A stretch of 64,000 bases of DNA from Janthinobacterium fluminis (lineage in GTDB: Bacteria; Pseudomonadota; Gammaproteobacteria; Burkholderiales; Burkholderiaceae_D), in the NCBI RefSeq assembly GCF_028595325.1, contig NZ_JAQQXR010000016.1, positions 1 to 64,000 on the forward strand, written 5' to 3'. The notes below the pieces were generated by a model, which was not told the DNA's origin, did not search any database, and saw only the letters and a list, made by a program, of their open reading frames with translations. The number at the start of each line of letters is the position of its first letter. Position 1 is the first letter of the stretch. A program made the translations under genes and the position numbers. Positions 55,964-63,975 of the stretch are shown piece by piece.

Positions 55964-56596
55964 TCAGTTTGGTTTCGACAGGGCCAGCTTCAGGCCGAGT
56001 CCGATGAACAGGCCGCCGGTGAGGCGGCTCAGCCAGGCGGTGACGCGCGGCTTGAGCCGCATGCGCTGGCTGGCGAACGCGGTGAACACGGCCAGCGCGT
56101 GGCACCACAGCATGCCGTTGAAATTGAACACGCAGCCGAGGACGACCAGGGCCAGCGGCTTGCTGGGCGCGTCGGCGGAGATGAATTGCGGCACGAAGGC
56201 GAGGAAGAAGATCGCCACTTTCGGATTCAGCACATTCGTCAGGAAACCCTGCAGGAAGATGCGCCGGTAGGGCTGCGGCGGCAGGGCGGCGGGCGCCGCG
56301 GCCTTGCCCGGCTTGCTGCGCAAGAGGGCGATGCCGACATAGACGATGTAGGCGGCGCCCACCCATTTGACGATGGCGAAGGCGGCGGCCGAGGTGGCCA
56401 GCAGCGCCGACAGGCCGGCGGCGGCCGCCAGCACATGCATCATCGTGCCGGCGCCGACGCCGAGCGCGGCGGCCGAGCCGGCGCGCCAGCCCTGGGTGGC
56501 GCTGCGCGCCATGATCAGCAGCGAGTCGGGGCCGGGGATGACGTTCAGCAGCAGGCCGGAGGCGATGAACAGGGACAGGTTTTGGATGCCGAGCAT
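55964..56596 (-). CDS. LysE/RhtB-family amino acid exporter
   Basis: A 210-residue membrane protein with about six transmembrane helices and the family signature NVIPGPDSLLIMARSATQGWRAG near the N-terminus, then VGAAYIVYVGIALLRSK and FLTNVLNPKVAIFFLAFVPQFI. It lies between trpD and trpC and is translated with them; export of an aromatic amino acid or intermediate is a reasonable guess. The 82 bases to trpD and 20 to trpC are consistent with one transcript. Confidence 0.9.
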   Translation of the reverse strand: MLGIQNLSLFIASGLLLNVIPGPDSLLIMARSATQGWRAGSAAALGVGAGTMMHVLAAAAGLSALLATSAAAFAIVKWVGAAYIVYVGIALLRSKPGKAAAPAALPPQPYRRIFLQGFLTNVLNPKVAIFFLAFVPQFISADAPSKPLALVVLGCVFNFNGMLWCHALAVFTAFASQRMRLKPRVTAWLSRLTGGLFIGLGLKLALSKPN

Positions 56597-56678
56597 AGTG
56601 GAATTTTCCTTGGAGGCGGAGGCGCGGGCCTTGGGGGCGGGGACGGCGGAATGCGCCGCGCCCGGTTACCCCCGGGGT

Positions 56679-57713
56679 TTAATTGGCGCCGAGCTGCTGC
56701 GTCACCTGGACGAACTGCTCCAGCTTGGCCTTGGCCGCGCCCGAGGCAATGGCCGCGCGGGCCCGGCCCAAGCCGTCGGCGATCGAGCTGGCCACGCCGG
56801 CCGCGTACAGCGCCGTGCCGGCGTTCAGCGCGACGATGTCGCCGGCCGCGCCGGGCACGCCGTCAAGCGCCTCCAGCACCTTCTCTTTCGATTCGGCCGT
56901 GCCCGACACCTTCAGGTTGCGGCTGGCGATCATCTGCAGGCCGAAGTCCTCCGGGTGGATTTCATATTCGCGGATGGTGCCGTTCACCAGTTCGCCGACC
57001 AGCGTGCCGGCGCCCAGCGACACCTCGTCCATATTGTCGCGGCCCCAGACGACGACGGCGTGCTGCGCGCCCAGGCGCTGCAGCACGCGCACCTGGATGC
57101 CGACCAGGTCGGCGTGGAACACGCCCATCAGGATGTTGGGCGCGCCGGCCGGATTCGTCAGCGGCCCGAGGATGTTGAAAATCGTCCGCACGCCCAGTTC
57201 GCGCCGCACCGGCGCCGCGTGCTTCATGGCGGCGTGGTGGTTGGGGGCGAACATGAAGCCGATGCCGGTCTGGGCGATCGACTGGGCGATCTGCTCCGGC
57301 TTCAGGTTGATGTGGGCGCCCAGCGCTTCGAGCACGTCGGCGCTGCCGGAAGAGGACGAGACGCTGCGCCCGCCGTGCTTGGCGACGCGGGCGCCGGCGG
57401 CGGCGGCGACGAACATCGACGCCGTCGAGATGTTGAAGGTGTTGGCGCCGTCGCCGCCGGTGCCGACGATGTCGAGCAGATTGCTGGTGTCGGCCATCGG
57501 CACCTTGGTCGAGAATTCGCGCATCACCTGGGCGGCGGCGGCGATTTCGCCGATGGTTTCCTTTTTCACGCGCAGGCCCATCGTCAGGGCCGCGATCATG
57601 CTCGGCGACATCTCGCCCGACATGATCTGGCGGAACAGGTGCAGCATTTCGTCGTGGAAGATTTCGCGGTGTTCGATGCAGCGCAGCAGTGCTTCTTGAT
57701 GGGTGATCGGCAT
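56679..57713 (-). CDS. trpD: Anthranilate phosphoribosyltransferase
   Basis: A 344-residue enzyme that joins anthranilate to PRPP. Signatures are DIVGTGGDGANTFNIST (PRPP binding), KHGGRSVSSSSGSADVLEALG and RTIFNILGPLTNPAG. AAGGAAG precedes ATG 57713. It follows trpG by 71 bases in the operon. Confidence 0.97.
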   Translation of the reverse strand: MPITHQEALLRCIEHREIFHDEMLHLFRQIMSGEMSPSMIAALTMGLRVKKETIGEIAAAAQVMREFSTKVPMADTSNLLDIVGTGGDGANTFNISTASMFVAAAAGARVAKHGGRSVSSSSGSADVLEALGAHINLKPEQIAQSIAQTGIGFMFAPNHHAAMKHAAPVRRELGVRTIFNILGPLTNPAGAPNILMGVFHADLVGIQVRVLQRLGAQHAVVVWGRDNMDEVSLGAGTLVGELVNGTIREYEIHPEDFGLQMIASRNLKVSGTAESKEKVLEALDGVPGAAGDIVALNAGTALYAAGVASSIADGLGRARAAIASGAAKAKLEQFVQVTQQLGAN

Positions 57714-57784
57714 GATGCTTCCTTCTTCAGTGATGGCGCAGGACGGTCGGGAATGAGGGGCGCGCCGTGGCGCGCGGATCAGTC

Positions 57785-58348
57785 TCAGCGGTCGAGAAAG
57801 TTCTTCAGCAGGGCGTGGCCGTGCTCCGACAGGATCGATTCGGGGTGGAACTGCACGCCCTCGATGTCGAATTGCCGGTGGCGCACGCCCATGATCTCGC
57901 CGTCGTCGGTCCACGCCGTCACTTCCAGGCAGGACGGCAGCGTGGCCCGTTCGATGGCCAGCGAGTGGTAGCGTATCACCGTGAAGGGGCTGGGCAAATC
58001 CTGGAAGACGCCGACGCCCGTGTGGGCGATGGCGGAAGTTTTGCCGTGCATGACTTGCTTGGCGCGGATCACCGTGCCGCCGAACGCGGCGCCGATGGCC
58101 TGGTGGCCCAGGCACACGCCGAGGATGGGCAGCTTGCCGGCGAAGTGCTGCAGGATGGGCACGGAAATGCCGGCCTGCGCCGGGGTTTTCGGCCCCGGCG
58201 AGATGCAGATGCGCCGCGGCGCGAGCGCCTCGATCTCGGCCAGCGTGATCTCGTCGTTGCGCACCGTGCGCACCTCCTCGCCCAGTTCGCCGAAATACTG
58301 CACCAGGTTGTAGGTGAAGGAGTCGTAGTTGTCGATCATGAGCAGCAT
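57785..58348 (-). CDS. trpG: Anthranilate synthase glutamine amidotransferase subunit
   Basis: A 187-residue class I amidotransferase. It starts LLMIDNYDSFTYNLVQY and has the nucleophile Cys in LGVCLGHQAIG and the His/Glu in GVQFHPESIL. Its start is 1 base from the trpE stop, so the two are coupled. Such subunits often serve both anthranilate and 4-amino-4-deoxychorismate synthases. Confidence 0.97.
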   Translation of the reverse strand: MLLMIDNYDSFTYNLVQYFGELGEEVRTVRNDEITLAEIEALAPRRICISPGPKTPAQAGISVPILQHFAGKLPILGVCLGHQAIGAAFGGTVIRAKQVMHGKTSAIAHTGVGVFQDLPSPFTVIRYHSLAIERATLPSCLEVTAWTDDGEIMGVRHRQFDIEGVQFHPESILSEHGHALLKNFLDR

Positions 58349-58349
58349 C

Positions 58350-59846
58350 TCAGAACTCCCCATCCAGGCCGTCTTGCACTTGTTCGGCGGCGCGCAGCAC
58401 GGCGCGCGCCTTGTTTTCCGTTTCCTGCCATTCCATTTCCGGGACCGAGTCGGCGACGATGCCGGCCGCGGCCTGCACGTACAGCATGCCGTCCTTGATG
58501 ACGCCGGTGCGGATGGCGATCGCCACGTCCATTTCGCCGCCGAAGGACAGGTAGCCGCAGGCGCCGCCGTAGACGCCGCGCTTGCTCAATTCCAGTTCGT
58601 CGATGACCTCCATCGCGCGCACTTTCGGCGCGCCCGTCAGGGTGCCGGCCGGGAAGGTGGCGCGCAGCACGTCCAGGTTCGACAGGCCCGCCTTCAGGCT
58701 GCCCTCGACGTTCGAGACGATGTGCTGCACATGCGAGTATTTTTCGATGACGAGGCGCTCGGTGACCTTGACGCTGCCGATCTCGGCGATGCGTCCCAGG
58801 TCGTTGCGGGCCAGGTCGATCAGCATCACGTGCTCGGCGATTTCCTTCGGGTCGGCCAGCAGCTCGGCCGACAGGGCGGCGTCGCGCTCGGGCGTGGCGC
58901 CGCGCGGGCGGGTGCCGGCGATCGGCCGCAGCGTGACCTTCTTGCCGCCGTCGGCGGCCGTCTCGTTGCGCACCAGGATTTCGGGCGAGGCGCCGATGAT
59001 CTGCATGTCGCCGAAATTGTAGAAGTACATATACGGCGACGGGTTCAGCGAGCGCAGCGCGCGGTACAGCGTCAGCGGCGAATCGACGTAGGGCTTGCGG
59101 ATGCGCTGGCCGATCTGCACCTGCATCAGGTCGCCGGCCATCACGTATTCGTGGGCCTTGGCGACGGCCTTCAGGTAGTCTTCCTTGCTGAAGTCGCGGA
59201 TCGTCTCGGTGCGCACGGAGCTCGACGTGACGGGGGCGTCGACGCCGCGGCGCAGCATCACGCGCAAGTCCTTCAGGCGCTGGCGCGCCTTCGAGAAGGA
59301 CTCCGGCGCGCCCGTGTCGGCGTAGACGATCAGGTACAGCTTGCCCGACAGGTTGTCGATGACGGCCAGCTCCTCGGTCACCATCAACTGGATGTCCGGC
59401 AGGCCCAGGTCGTCCTTGGGCATGCTGTCGGCCAGCTTGCGCTCGATGTGGCGCACGGTGTCGTAGCCGAAGTAGCCGGCCAGGCCGCCGCAGAAGCGCG
59501 GCATGCCGGGGCGCAGCGCCACCTTGAAGCGGGCCTGGTACTGTTCGATGAAGTCGAGCGGATTGCCTTCGTGGCTTTCGATGACGACGCCGTTCTTGAC
59601 GATCTCGGTGTGCCTGCCGTGGCTGCGCAGCACGGTCGTCGCCGGCAGGCCGATGAAGGAATAGCGGCCGAAGCGCTCGCCGCCGACGACCGATTCGAGC
59701 AGGAAGGTGTGTTTGCCGCCGTTCTGGCTTTGCGCCAGTTTCAGGTACAGGGTCAGCGGGGTTTCCAGGTCGGCGAAGGCTTCCGCGATCAAGGGGATGC
59801 GGTTGTAGCCTTCGTTGGCCAAGGATTTGAATTCGAGTTCGGTCAT
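58350..59846 (-). CDS. trpE: Anthranilate synthase component I
   Basis: A 498-residue chorismate-binding enzyme. It has the N-terminal LLES segment of the tryptophan feedback site (TFLLESVVGGERFGRYSFIGL), ASPEILVR, RPIAGTRPRG and the C-terminal GAPKVRAMEVIDELE and GAYGG-like RGVYGGACGYLSF. ATG 59846 is chosen because GGAGAG stands 5 bases before it; ATG 59858 overlaps that site. Expression should be set by the leader peptide and attenuator upstream. Confidence 0.97.
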   Translation of the reverse strand: MTELEFKSLANEGYNRIPLIAEAFADLETPLTLYLKLAQSQNGGKHTFLLESVVGGERFGRYSFIGLPATTVLRSHGRHTEIVKNGVVIESHEGNPLDFIEQYQARFKVALRPGMPRFCGGLAGYFGYDTVRHIERKLADSMPKDDLGLPDIQLMVTEELAVIDNLSGKLYLIVYADTGAPESFSKARQRLKDLRVMLRRGVDAPVTSSSVRTETIRDFSKEDYLKAVAKAHEYVMAGDLMQVQIGQRIRKPYVDSPLTLYRALRSLNPSPYMYFYNFGDMQIIGASPEILVRNETAADGGKKVTLRPIAGTRPRGATPERDAALSAELLADPKEIAEHVMLIDLARNDLGRIAEIGSVKVTERLVIEKYSHVQHIVSNVEGSLKAGLSNLDVLRATFPAGTLTGAPKVRAMEVIDELELSKRGVYGGACGYLSFGGEMDVAIAIRTGVIKDGMLYVQAAAGIVADSVPEMEWQETENKARAVLRAAEQVQDGLDGEF

Positions 59847-59890
59847 GTTTCTCTCCATGCCGCCAGGCTGCTGCGTGGCGGTGGGTTTGC

Positions 59891-59925
59891 AAAAAACCTG
59901 ACGGATGCGCGCGCGCAGCCGGCAG
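59891..59925 (-). terminator. trp attenuator (3:4 terminator hairpin)
   Basis: On the minus strand CTGCCGGC, then TGCGC-GC-GCGCA and TCCGTCAG, form a hairpin (59897-59925, one C-U mismatch) followed by GG-free T6 (59891-59896). It lies just after the leader peptide stop and before trpE. GATTGC at 59925-59930 overlaps its 5' arm and pairs with GCAATC inside the leader's Trp codon run, giving the alternative antiterminator. Confidence 0.65.
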
Positions 59926-59939
59926 CAATCAAAACGGGG

Positions 59940-60026
59940 TTACTTAGCCCAGGATTGCCAGCGTCGCCAAAGCCAGGCCTCAAGCGAGCCGGTTTGGGTA
60001 ACATGGTGTTTTTTGTTGAGAAACAT
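59940..60026 (-). CDS. trpL: trp leader peptide
   Basis: A 28-residue ORF from ATG 60026 to TAA 59940 reading MFLNKKHHVTQTGSLEA, then W-L-W-R-R-W-Q-S-W-A-K, with four Trp codons within nine codons. It precedes trpE, with a terminator hairpin between, so it is the sensor of a classical ribosome-stalling attenuator: when Trp-tRNA is scarce the ribosome stalls on the Trp codons and the GCAATC/GATTGC antiterminator forms. The start lies only 11 bases after the gph stop and lacks a ribosome binding site, so translation is probably coupled to gph. This places attenuation inside an rpe-gph-trp transcript, unless a promoter lies within gph. Confidence 0.75.
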   Translation of the reverse strand: MFLNKKHHVTQTGSLEAWLWRRWQSWAK

Positions 60027-60037
60027 GTTGTGTGTGG

Positions 60038-60742
60038 TCAGTGTGCGGGTTCGTTGTGCAGACTAATTAAGTGGGCCGCTACCAGCAGCGTGTCAACTAT
60101 ACCATCGGAATCGGTTGCGTGTATAGAGTGGCCGTGATTGTAGCCGTATGGCACCGTCAGGACGGGGCAACCCGCAGCCCTGGCCGCCTGCGCGTCGTTC
60201 GACGAGTCGCCGATGGCCACCACCTGGCGCGGCGCCAGCGCGAAGTCGGCGCACACCTGGCGCAGCGGCAGCGGGTCGGGTTTCTTGCGCGCCAGCGAGT
60301 CGCCGCCGTAGACGACGTCGAAATAGCCGTGCAAGCCTTTCTGTTGCAGCAGGGGGACGGCGAAGGCGATCGGCTTGTTGGTCACGCAGGCCAGGCGCAG
60401 GCCGCCGGCCCTGAGCGCGTCCAGCCCCGCCAGCACGTCCGGGTACAGCGCGCTGAAGTCGCCGTTGATGGCCAGGTAGTGGCGCTGGTAGGCGGCCATC
60501 GCGGCGTCGAAGCGCGCCTCGACGCCGGCGGCGTCGAAGTCGAGCGAGAGCACGGCGCGGATCAGGTTTTCCGAGCCCTTGCCGACCATCAGCGCGATGC
60601 GCTCCTGCGTGATGGGCGCCAGCTCGAAGTCGGCGCGCATGCGGTTGATGGCGACGTGGAAGTCGGGCACGGTGTCGAGCATCGTGCCGTCCAGGTCGAT
60701 GATGGCGGCGCGCACGCCGCGCAGGACGGTCGCCGCCGCCAC
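60038..60742 (-). CDS. gph: Phosphoglycolate phosphatase (HAD family)
   Basis: A 234-residue HAD hydrolase. It has IIDLDGTMLDTVPDF (nucleophile and acid Asp), VTNKP (motif II), KKPDPLPL (motif III Lys) and AIGDSSNDAQAARAAG (motif IV). It removes phosphoglycolate made from damaged DNA or Rubisco-like activity. GTG 60742 begins 1 base from the rpe stop. Its stop is 11 bases before the trp leader start, tying it to the trp operon. Confidence 0.93.
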   Translation of the reverse strand: MAAATVLRGVRAAIIDLDGTMLDTVPDFHVAINRMRADFELAPITQERIALMVGKGSENLIRAVLSLDFDAAGVEARFDAAMAAYQRHYLAINGDFSALYPDVLAGLDALRAGGLRLACVTNKPIAFAVPLLQQKGLHGYFDVVYGGDSLARKKPDPLPLRQVCADFALAPRQVVAIGDSSNDAQAARAAGCPVLTVPYGYNHGHSIHATDSDGIVDTLLVAAHLISLHNEPAH

Positions 60743-60743
60743 C

Positions 60744-61409
60744 TTAGACGCCCGCCAGTTGCGCGCGCATCGCGTCGATGACGGCCCGGTAGTCGGGCTG
60801 GCCGAAGATCGCCGAACCGGCGACGAAGGTGTCGGCGCCGGCGGCGGCGGCCGCCGCGATGTTGTCGATCTTGATGCCGCCGTCGACTTCGAGCATGATG
60901 TCGCGGCCCGATTCGTCGATCATGCGGCGCGCCATGGCGATTTTCTTCAGCGCCTCCGGAATGAAGGACTGGCCGCCGAAGCCGGGGTTGACCGACATGA
61001 TCAGGATGATGTCGATCTTGTCCATCACGTGGTCGAGGAAGTGCAGCGGCGTGCCCGGGTTGAATACCAGGCCGGCCTTGCAGCCATTGTCGCGGATCAA
61101 TTGCAGCGAGCGGTCAACGTGTTCCGACGCTTCCGGGTGGAAGGTGATGATGTTCGCGCCCGCCTTGGCGAAGTCGGGAATGATGCGGTCGACCGGCTTG
61201 ACCATCAGGTGCACGTCGATGGGCACTTGCACATGCGGGCGGATGGCCTGACACACCAGCGGTCCTATCGTCAGGTTGGGAACATAATGGTTGTCCATGA
61301 CGTCAAAATGAATGATGTCGGCGCCGGCGCTGACGACGTTGCGCACTTCCTCGCCCAGGCGGGCGAAGTCGGCGGACAGGATGCTGGGAGCGATGCGGAA
61401 TGTAGGCAT
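60744..61409 (-). CDS. rpe: Ribulose-phosphate 3-epimerase
   Basis: A 221-residue TIM barrel of the pentose phosphate pathway. Signatures are APSILSADFARLGEE, IHFDVMDNHYVPNLTIGP, VDVHLM-like IDVHLMVKP, MSVNPGFGGQSFIP and LEVDGGI. The start at 61409 gives the conserved MPTFRIAPS. It is first in the rpe-gph-trp cluster and divergent from apaG. Confidence 0.97.
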   Translation of the reverse strand: MPTFRIAPSILSADFARLGEEVRNVVSAGADIIHFDVMDNHYVPNLTIGPLVCQAIRPHVQVPIDVHLMVKPVDRIIPDFAKAGANIITFHPEASEHVDRSLQLIRDNGCKAGLVFNPGTPLHFLDHVMDKIDIILIMSVNPGFGGQSFIPEALKKIAMARRMIDESGRDIMLEVDGGIKIDNIAAAAAAGADTFVAGSAIFGQPDYRAVIDAMRAQLAGV

Positions 61410-61638
61410 GGTCAGGGTGGGGCAAGGTGAAAGATGCGCTATTTTACGCTTGGCGGCACACTTTCGCCCGGGCAAGGCCATTTTAAAAGGCCGTTGTTGC
61501 GCGCCTGCGGCACCGCCGCCGGCGTCTTTTTGCAGACAAAACCTTGCGTCCGGCCACTTTTTGGGGTGCAATGGCACGTCATTGATGACTTAACGCGCCC
61601 GCATCGGCGGGCAGGCCCAGTTTACTTGAGGAATTTCG

Positions 61639-62013
61639 ATGGCTTCTTATGAATTTACTGTCTCCGTCCGCACGCAATATTTGCCGGAGCAGTCGGACCC
61701 CGAGCGCACCAGTTTCGTGTTCACCTATTCGGTCACGATCAAGAACACGGGCTCGGTCGGCGCGCAGCTGATCTCGCGGCACTGGGTCATCACGGACGCC
61801 AACAACCATATCGACGAAGTGCGCGGCCTCGGCGTCGTCGGCCACCAGCCGCTGCTGCAGCCGGGCGAACAGTTCGAGTACACCAGCGGCACCGCGCTGG
61901 CCACGCCGCAAGGTTCGATGGTCGGCGAATATTTCTGCGTCGCCGAAGACGGCAAGCAGTTCGAGGCGAAAATTCCCGAGTTCGTCCTGTCGCTGCCGCG
62001 CACGCTGCATTGA
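61639..62013 (+). CDS. apaG: ApaG protein (Co2+/Mg2+ efflux-associated, DUF525)
   Basis: A 124-residue fibronectin-III-like protein. It has VSVRTQYLPEQSDPE, FVFTYSVTIKN, QLISRHWVITDANN, GVVGHQPLLQPGEQFEYTSG and GSMVGEYFCVAEDG, the full family pattern. GAGGAATTTCG precedes ATG 61639. It is divergent from rpe. Confidence 0.96.
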   Translation: MASYEFTVSVRTQYLPEQSDPERTSFVFTYSVTIKNTGSVGAQLISRHWVITDANNHIDEVRGLGVVGHQPLLQPGEQFEYTSGTALATPQGSMVGEYFCVAEDGKQFEAKIPEFVLSLPRTLH

Positions 62014-62064
62014 TTGCTGCCGGCCCAGGGCGCGCCGCGTCGCGGGCGCCCGCCTACCTCACTC

Positions 62065-62205
62065 TCACTTGTCGCCCGGCGTTTGCTCGGGCAACTGCTT
62101 TTTCTGCGCGGGCCGTTTCGGTTTGCGGCCTGAATACATGGTCCACCAGACGATGAAGACCATGAGGAAAAACGCAAAGACTGCTTCCAACATTAATAGC
62201 CACAT
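62065..62205 (-). CDS. Small single-helix membrane protein
   Basis: A 46-residue protein from ATG 62205: one transmembrane helix (LLMLEAVFAFFLMVFIVWWT) and a basic Pro/Lys-rich cytoplasmic tail (SGRKPKRPAQKKQLPEQTPG). AGGGAA stands 6 bases before the start. Its start codon is just 10 bases from the divergent mltA start, so each promoter would lie inside the other gene. No family is recognised. Confidence 0.6.
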   Translation of the reverse strand: MWLLMLEAVFAFFLMVFIVWWTMYSGRKPKRPAQKKQLPEQTPGDK

Positions 62206-62215
62206 ATCATTCCCT

Positions 62216-63448
62216 ATGTCATTTACACGCAGCAGTTTACTCGTTTCGATGGGCGCCGTCGCGCTTTTGCTGGCCGCCTGCGCCACCGCGCCCGTGCCGC
62301 CCGCGCCCGTCGTTGGCGCCGCGCCGCCGCCCAAGCCGGCCCCGGCGCCCGCCAAGCCCGCTCCGGTTCCGGCGGCCGCCGCGCCGGCGCCGACTGTACC
62401 GCAACTGCTGCCGGTCGGCTTCGCCGCCTTGCCCGGCTGGCAGAAGGACGACGTCCGCGCGGCGTGGCCGGCCTTCATGTCTTCATGCACCGTGCTGGTC
62501 AAGCGCGCCGACTGGAAAGAGGCGTGCACGATCGCGCGTCAGGTCAACGGTGGCGACGACCGCGCCGTCCGCCTGTTTTTCGAAACCTTCCTGGTGCCGC
62601 ATCAAGTGATTGCGCCGGACGGCGCGGACAGCGGCCTCGTGACCGGCTATTACGAACCGATGTTGCACGGCGCGCGCAAACGCGGCGGGCCGTACCAGAC
62701 GCCCCTGTACCGGGTGCCGGAAGACATGGTCACCGTCGAGCTGGCCAGCGTGTATCCGGAGTTGAAGGGCATGCGTTTGCGCGGCCGGCTGGTCGGCAAG
62801 AAAGTGCTGCCGTATTCGACCCGCGCCGAGATCGAGCGCGCCACCGAGGTGACGGGCAAGGAATTGATGTGGGTGGAAGATCCCGTCGAAGCGTTCTTCC
62901 TTCAGGTGCAGGGCTCCGGCCGCGTGCACCTGACGGATGCGCAGGAAACCGTGCGCGTTGCCTATGCCGACCAGAACGGCCATCCGTACAAGTCGATCGG
63001 CCGCTACCTCGTCGACAAGGGCGAGCTGACTACCGAGCAGGCGTCGGCGCAGGGTATCAAGGCGTGGATCGCCGGGCATCCGACGCGCCAGCAGGAATTG
63101 TTCAATGCCAATCCAAGCTATGTGTTCTTCAAGGAGGAGCGCTTGCCGGACCCGAAAGTGGGGCCGAAGGGGGCCTTGGGCGTGGCGCTGACGCCGCAGC
63201 GTTCGGTGGCGGTGGACGCCAGGTTCCTGCCGCTGGGCGCGCCGCTGTTCCTGTCGACGACGCAGGCGAATAGCGATATCCCCTTGCAGCGCCTGGTGAT
63301 GGCGCAGGACACGGGCGGCGCGATCCGCGGCGCGATCCGGGTCGACTACTTCTTCGGCTTCGGCACCGAGGCGGCGGAGAGCGCCGGCCGCATGAAGCAG
63401 AGCGGCATGGTGTGGGTGCTGCTGCCGAAGCAGCCGCCGAAGCGTTGA
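62216..63448 (+). CDS. mltA: Membrane-bound lytic murein transglycosylase A
   Basis: A 410-residue outer-membrane lipoprotein. The lipobox is LLLAACAT, followed by a long Pro/Ala linker (to about residue 65). The MltA barrel and 3D domain carry VTGYYEPMLHGAR, FFLQVQGSGRVHL, NPSYVFF and the catalytic Asp region RLVMAQDTGGAIRGAIRVDYFFGFG. ATG 62216 gives a proper lipoprotein signal, but has no ribosome binding site. Confidence 0.95.
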   Translation: MSFTRSSLLVSMGAVALLLAACATAPVPPAPVVGAAPPPKPAPAPAKPAPVPAAAAPAPTVPQLLPVGFAALPGWQKDDVRAAWPAFMSSCTVLVKRADWKEACTIARQVNGGDDRAVRLFFETFLVPHQVIAPDGADSGLVTGYYEPMLHGARKRGGPYQTPLYRVPEDMVTVELASVYPELKGMRLRGRLVGKKVLPYSTRAEIERATEVTGKELMWVEDPVEAFFLQVQGSGRVHLTDAQETVRVAYADQNGHPYKSIGRYLVDKGELTTEQASAQGIKAWIAGHPTRQQELFNANPSYVFFKEERLPDPKVGPKGALGVALTPQRSVAVDARFLPLGAPLFLSTTQANSDIPLQRLVMAQDTGGAIRGAIRVDYFFGFGTEAAESAGRMKQSGMVWVLLPKQPPKR

Positions 63449-63467
63449 CGCCGGCGCCGGGGGCCGA

Positions 63468-63905
63468 CTAGCGCAGCACCATCACAGGCAGGGTCGTGTG
63501 CGCCAGCACCTTCTGGGTTTCGCTGCCGAGGAACAATTTGTTCAAGCCCTTGCGCCCGTGCGAGGCCATCATGATGATGTCGCATTGGTATTTGGCGGCC
63601 GTCTCGACGATTTGCTCGTACGGGCTGACGGCCAGCGCGACCACCCCTTCAAAGAGGATATTCGCCTCGCGCGCGGCGACGCCGATCTTGTCGAGGTTGT
63701 GTTGCGCCGCCTCATGCATCTCGCGCTCGTACTGGCGCGCGTCGAACACGGCGCCGCCGTCGCTCATCGGCGAGAACGGGAATGGCTGCACGACGCTGAT
63801 GCCGACGATTTTCGCCTGGTTCAGCTTGGCGAACTGGATCGCCGTTACGGTGGCTTTGTCCGACAATTCCGAGCCGTCGGTCGGCAGCAAGATAGTTTTA
63901 AACAT
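63468..63905 (-). CDS. Universal stress protein (UspA family)
   Basis: A 145-residue UspA-fold protein. It has TILLPTDGSELSDKA at the N-terminus and the ATP-binding GxxG-x9-GS motif as SHGRKGLNKLFLGSETQKVL near the C-terminus. An FNR-type box lies upstream, pointing to induction at low oxygen. Confidence 0.93.
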   Translation of the reverse strand: MFKTILLPTDGSELSDKATVTAIQFAKLNQAKIVGISVVQPFPFSPMSDGGAVFDARQYEREMHEAAQHNLDKIGVAAREANILFEGVVALAVSPYEQIVETAAKYQCDIIMMASHGRKGLNKLFLGSETQKVLAHTTLPVMVLR

Positions 63906-63961
63906 GGCATTCTCCGGTTGATGTACACCAGCCAGCTTATGGATTTGGGCCGATAAAAACC

Positions 63962-63975
63962 TTGATGTATATCAA
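63962..63975 (-). promoter_or_regulatory. FNR/ANR-type box upstream of the universal stress protein gene
   Basis: TTGATGTATATCAA is a perfect match to the FNR/ANR consensus TTGAT-N4-ATCAA. If centred at -41.5 it would place transcription start near 63927, and CATAAG at 63936-63941 on the minus strand is a fair -10 box for that start. This layout is typical of oxygen-controlled class II promoters. Confidence 0.75.
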
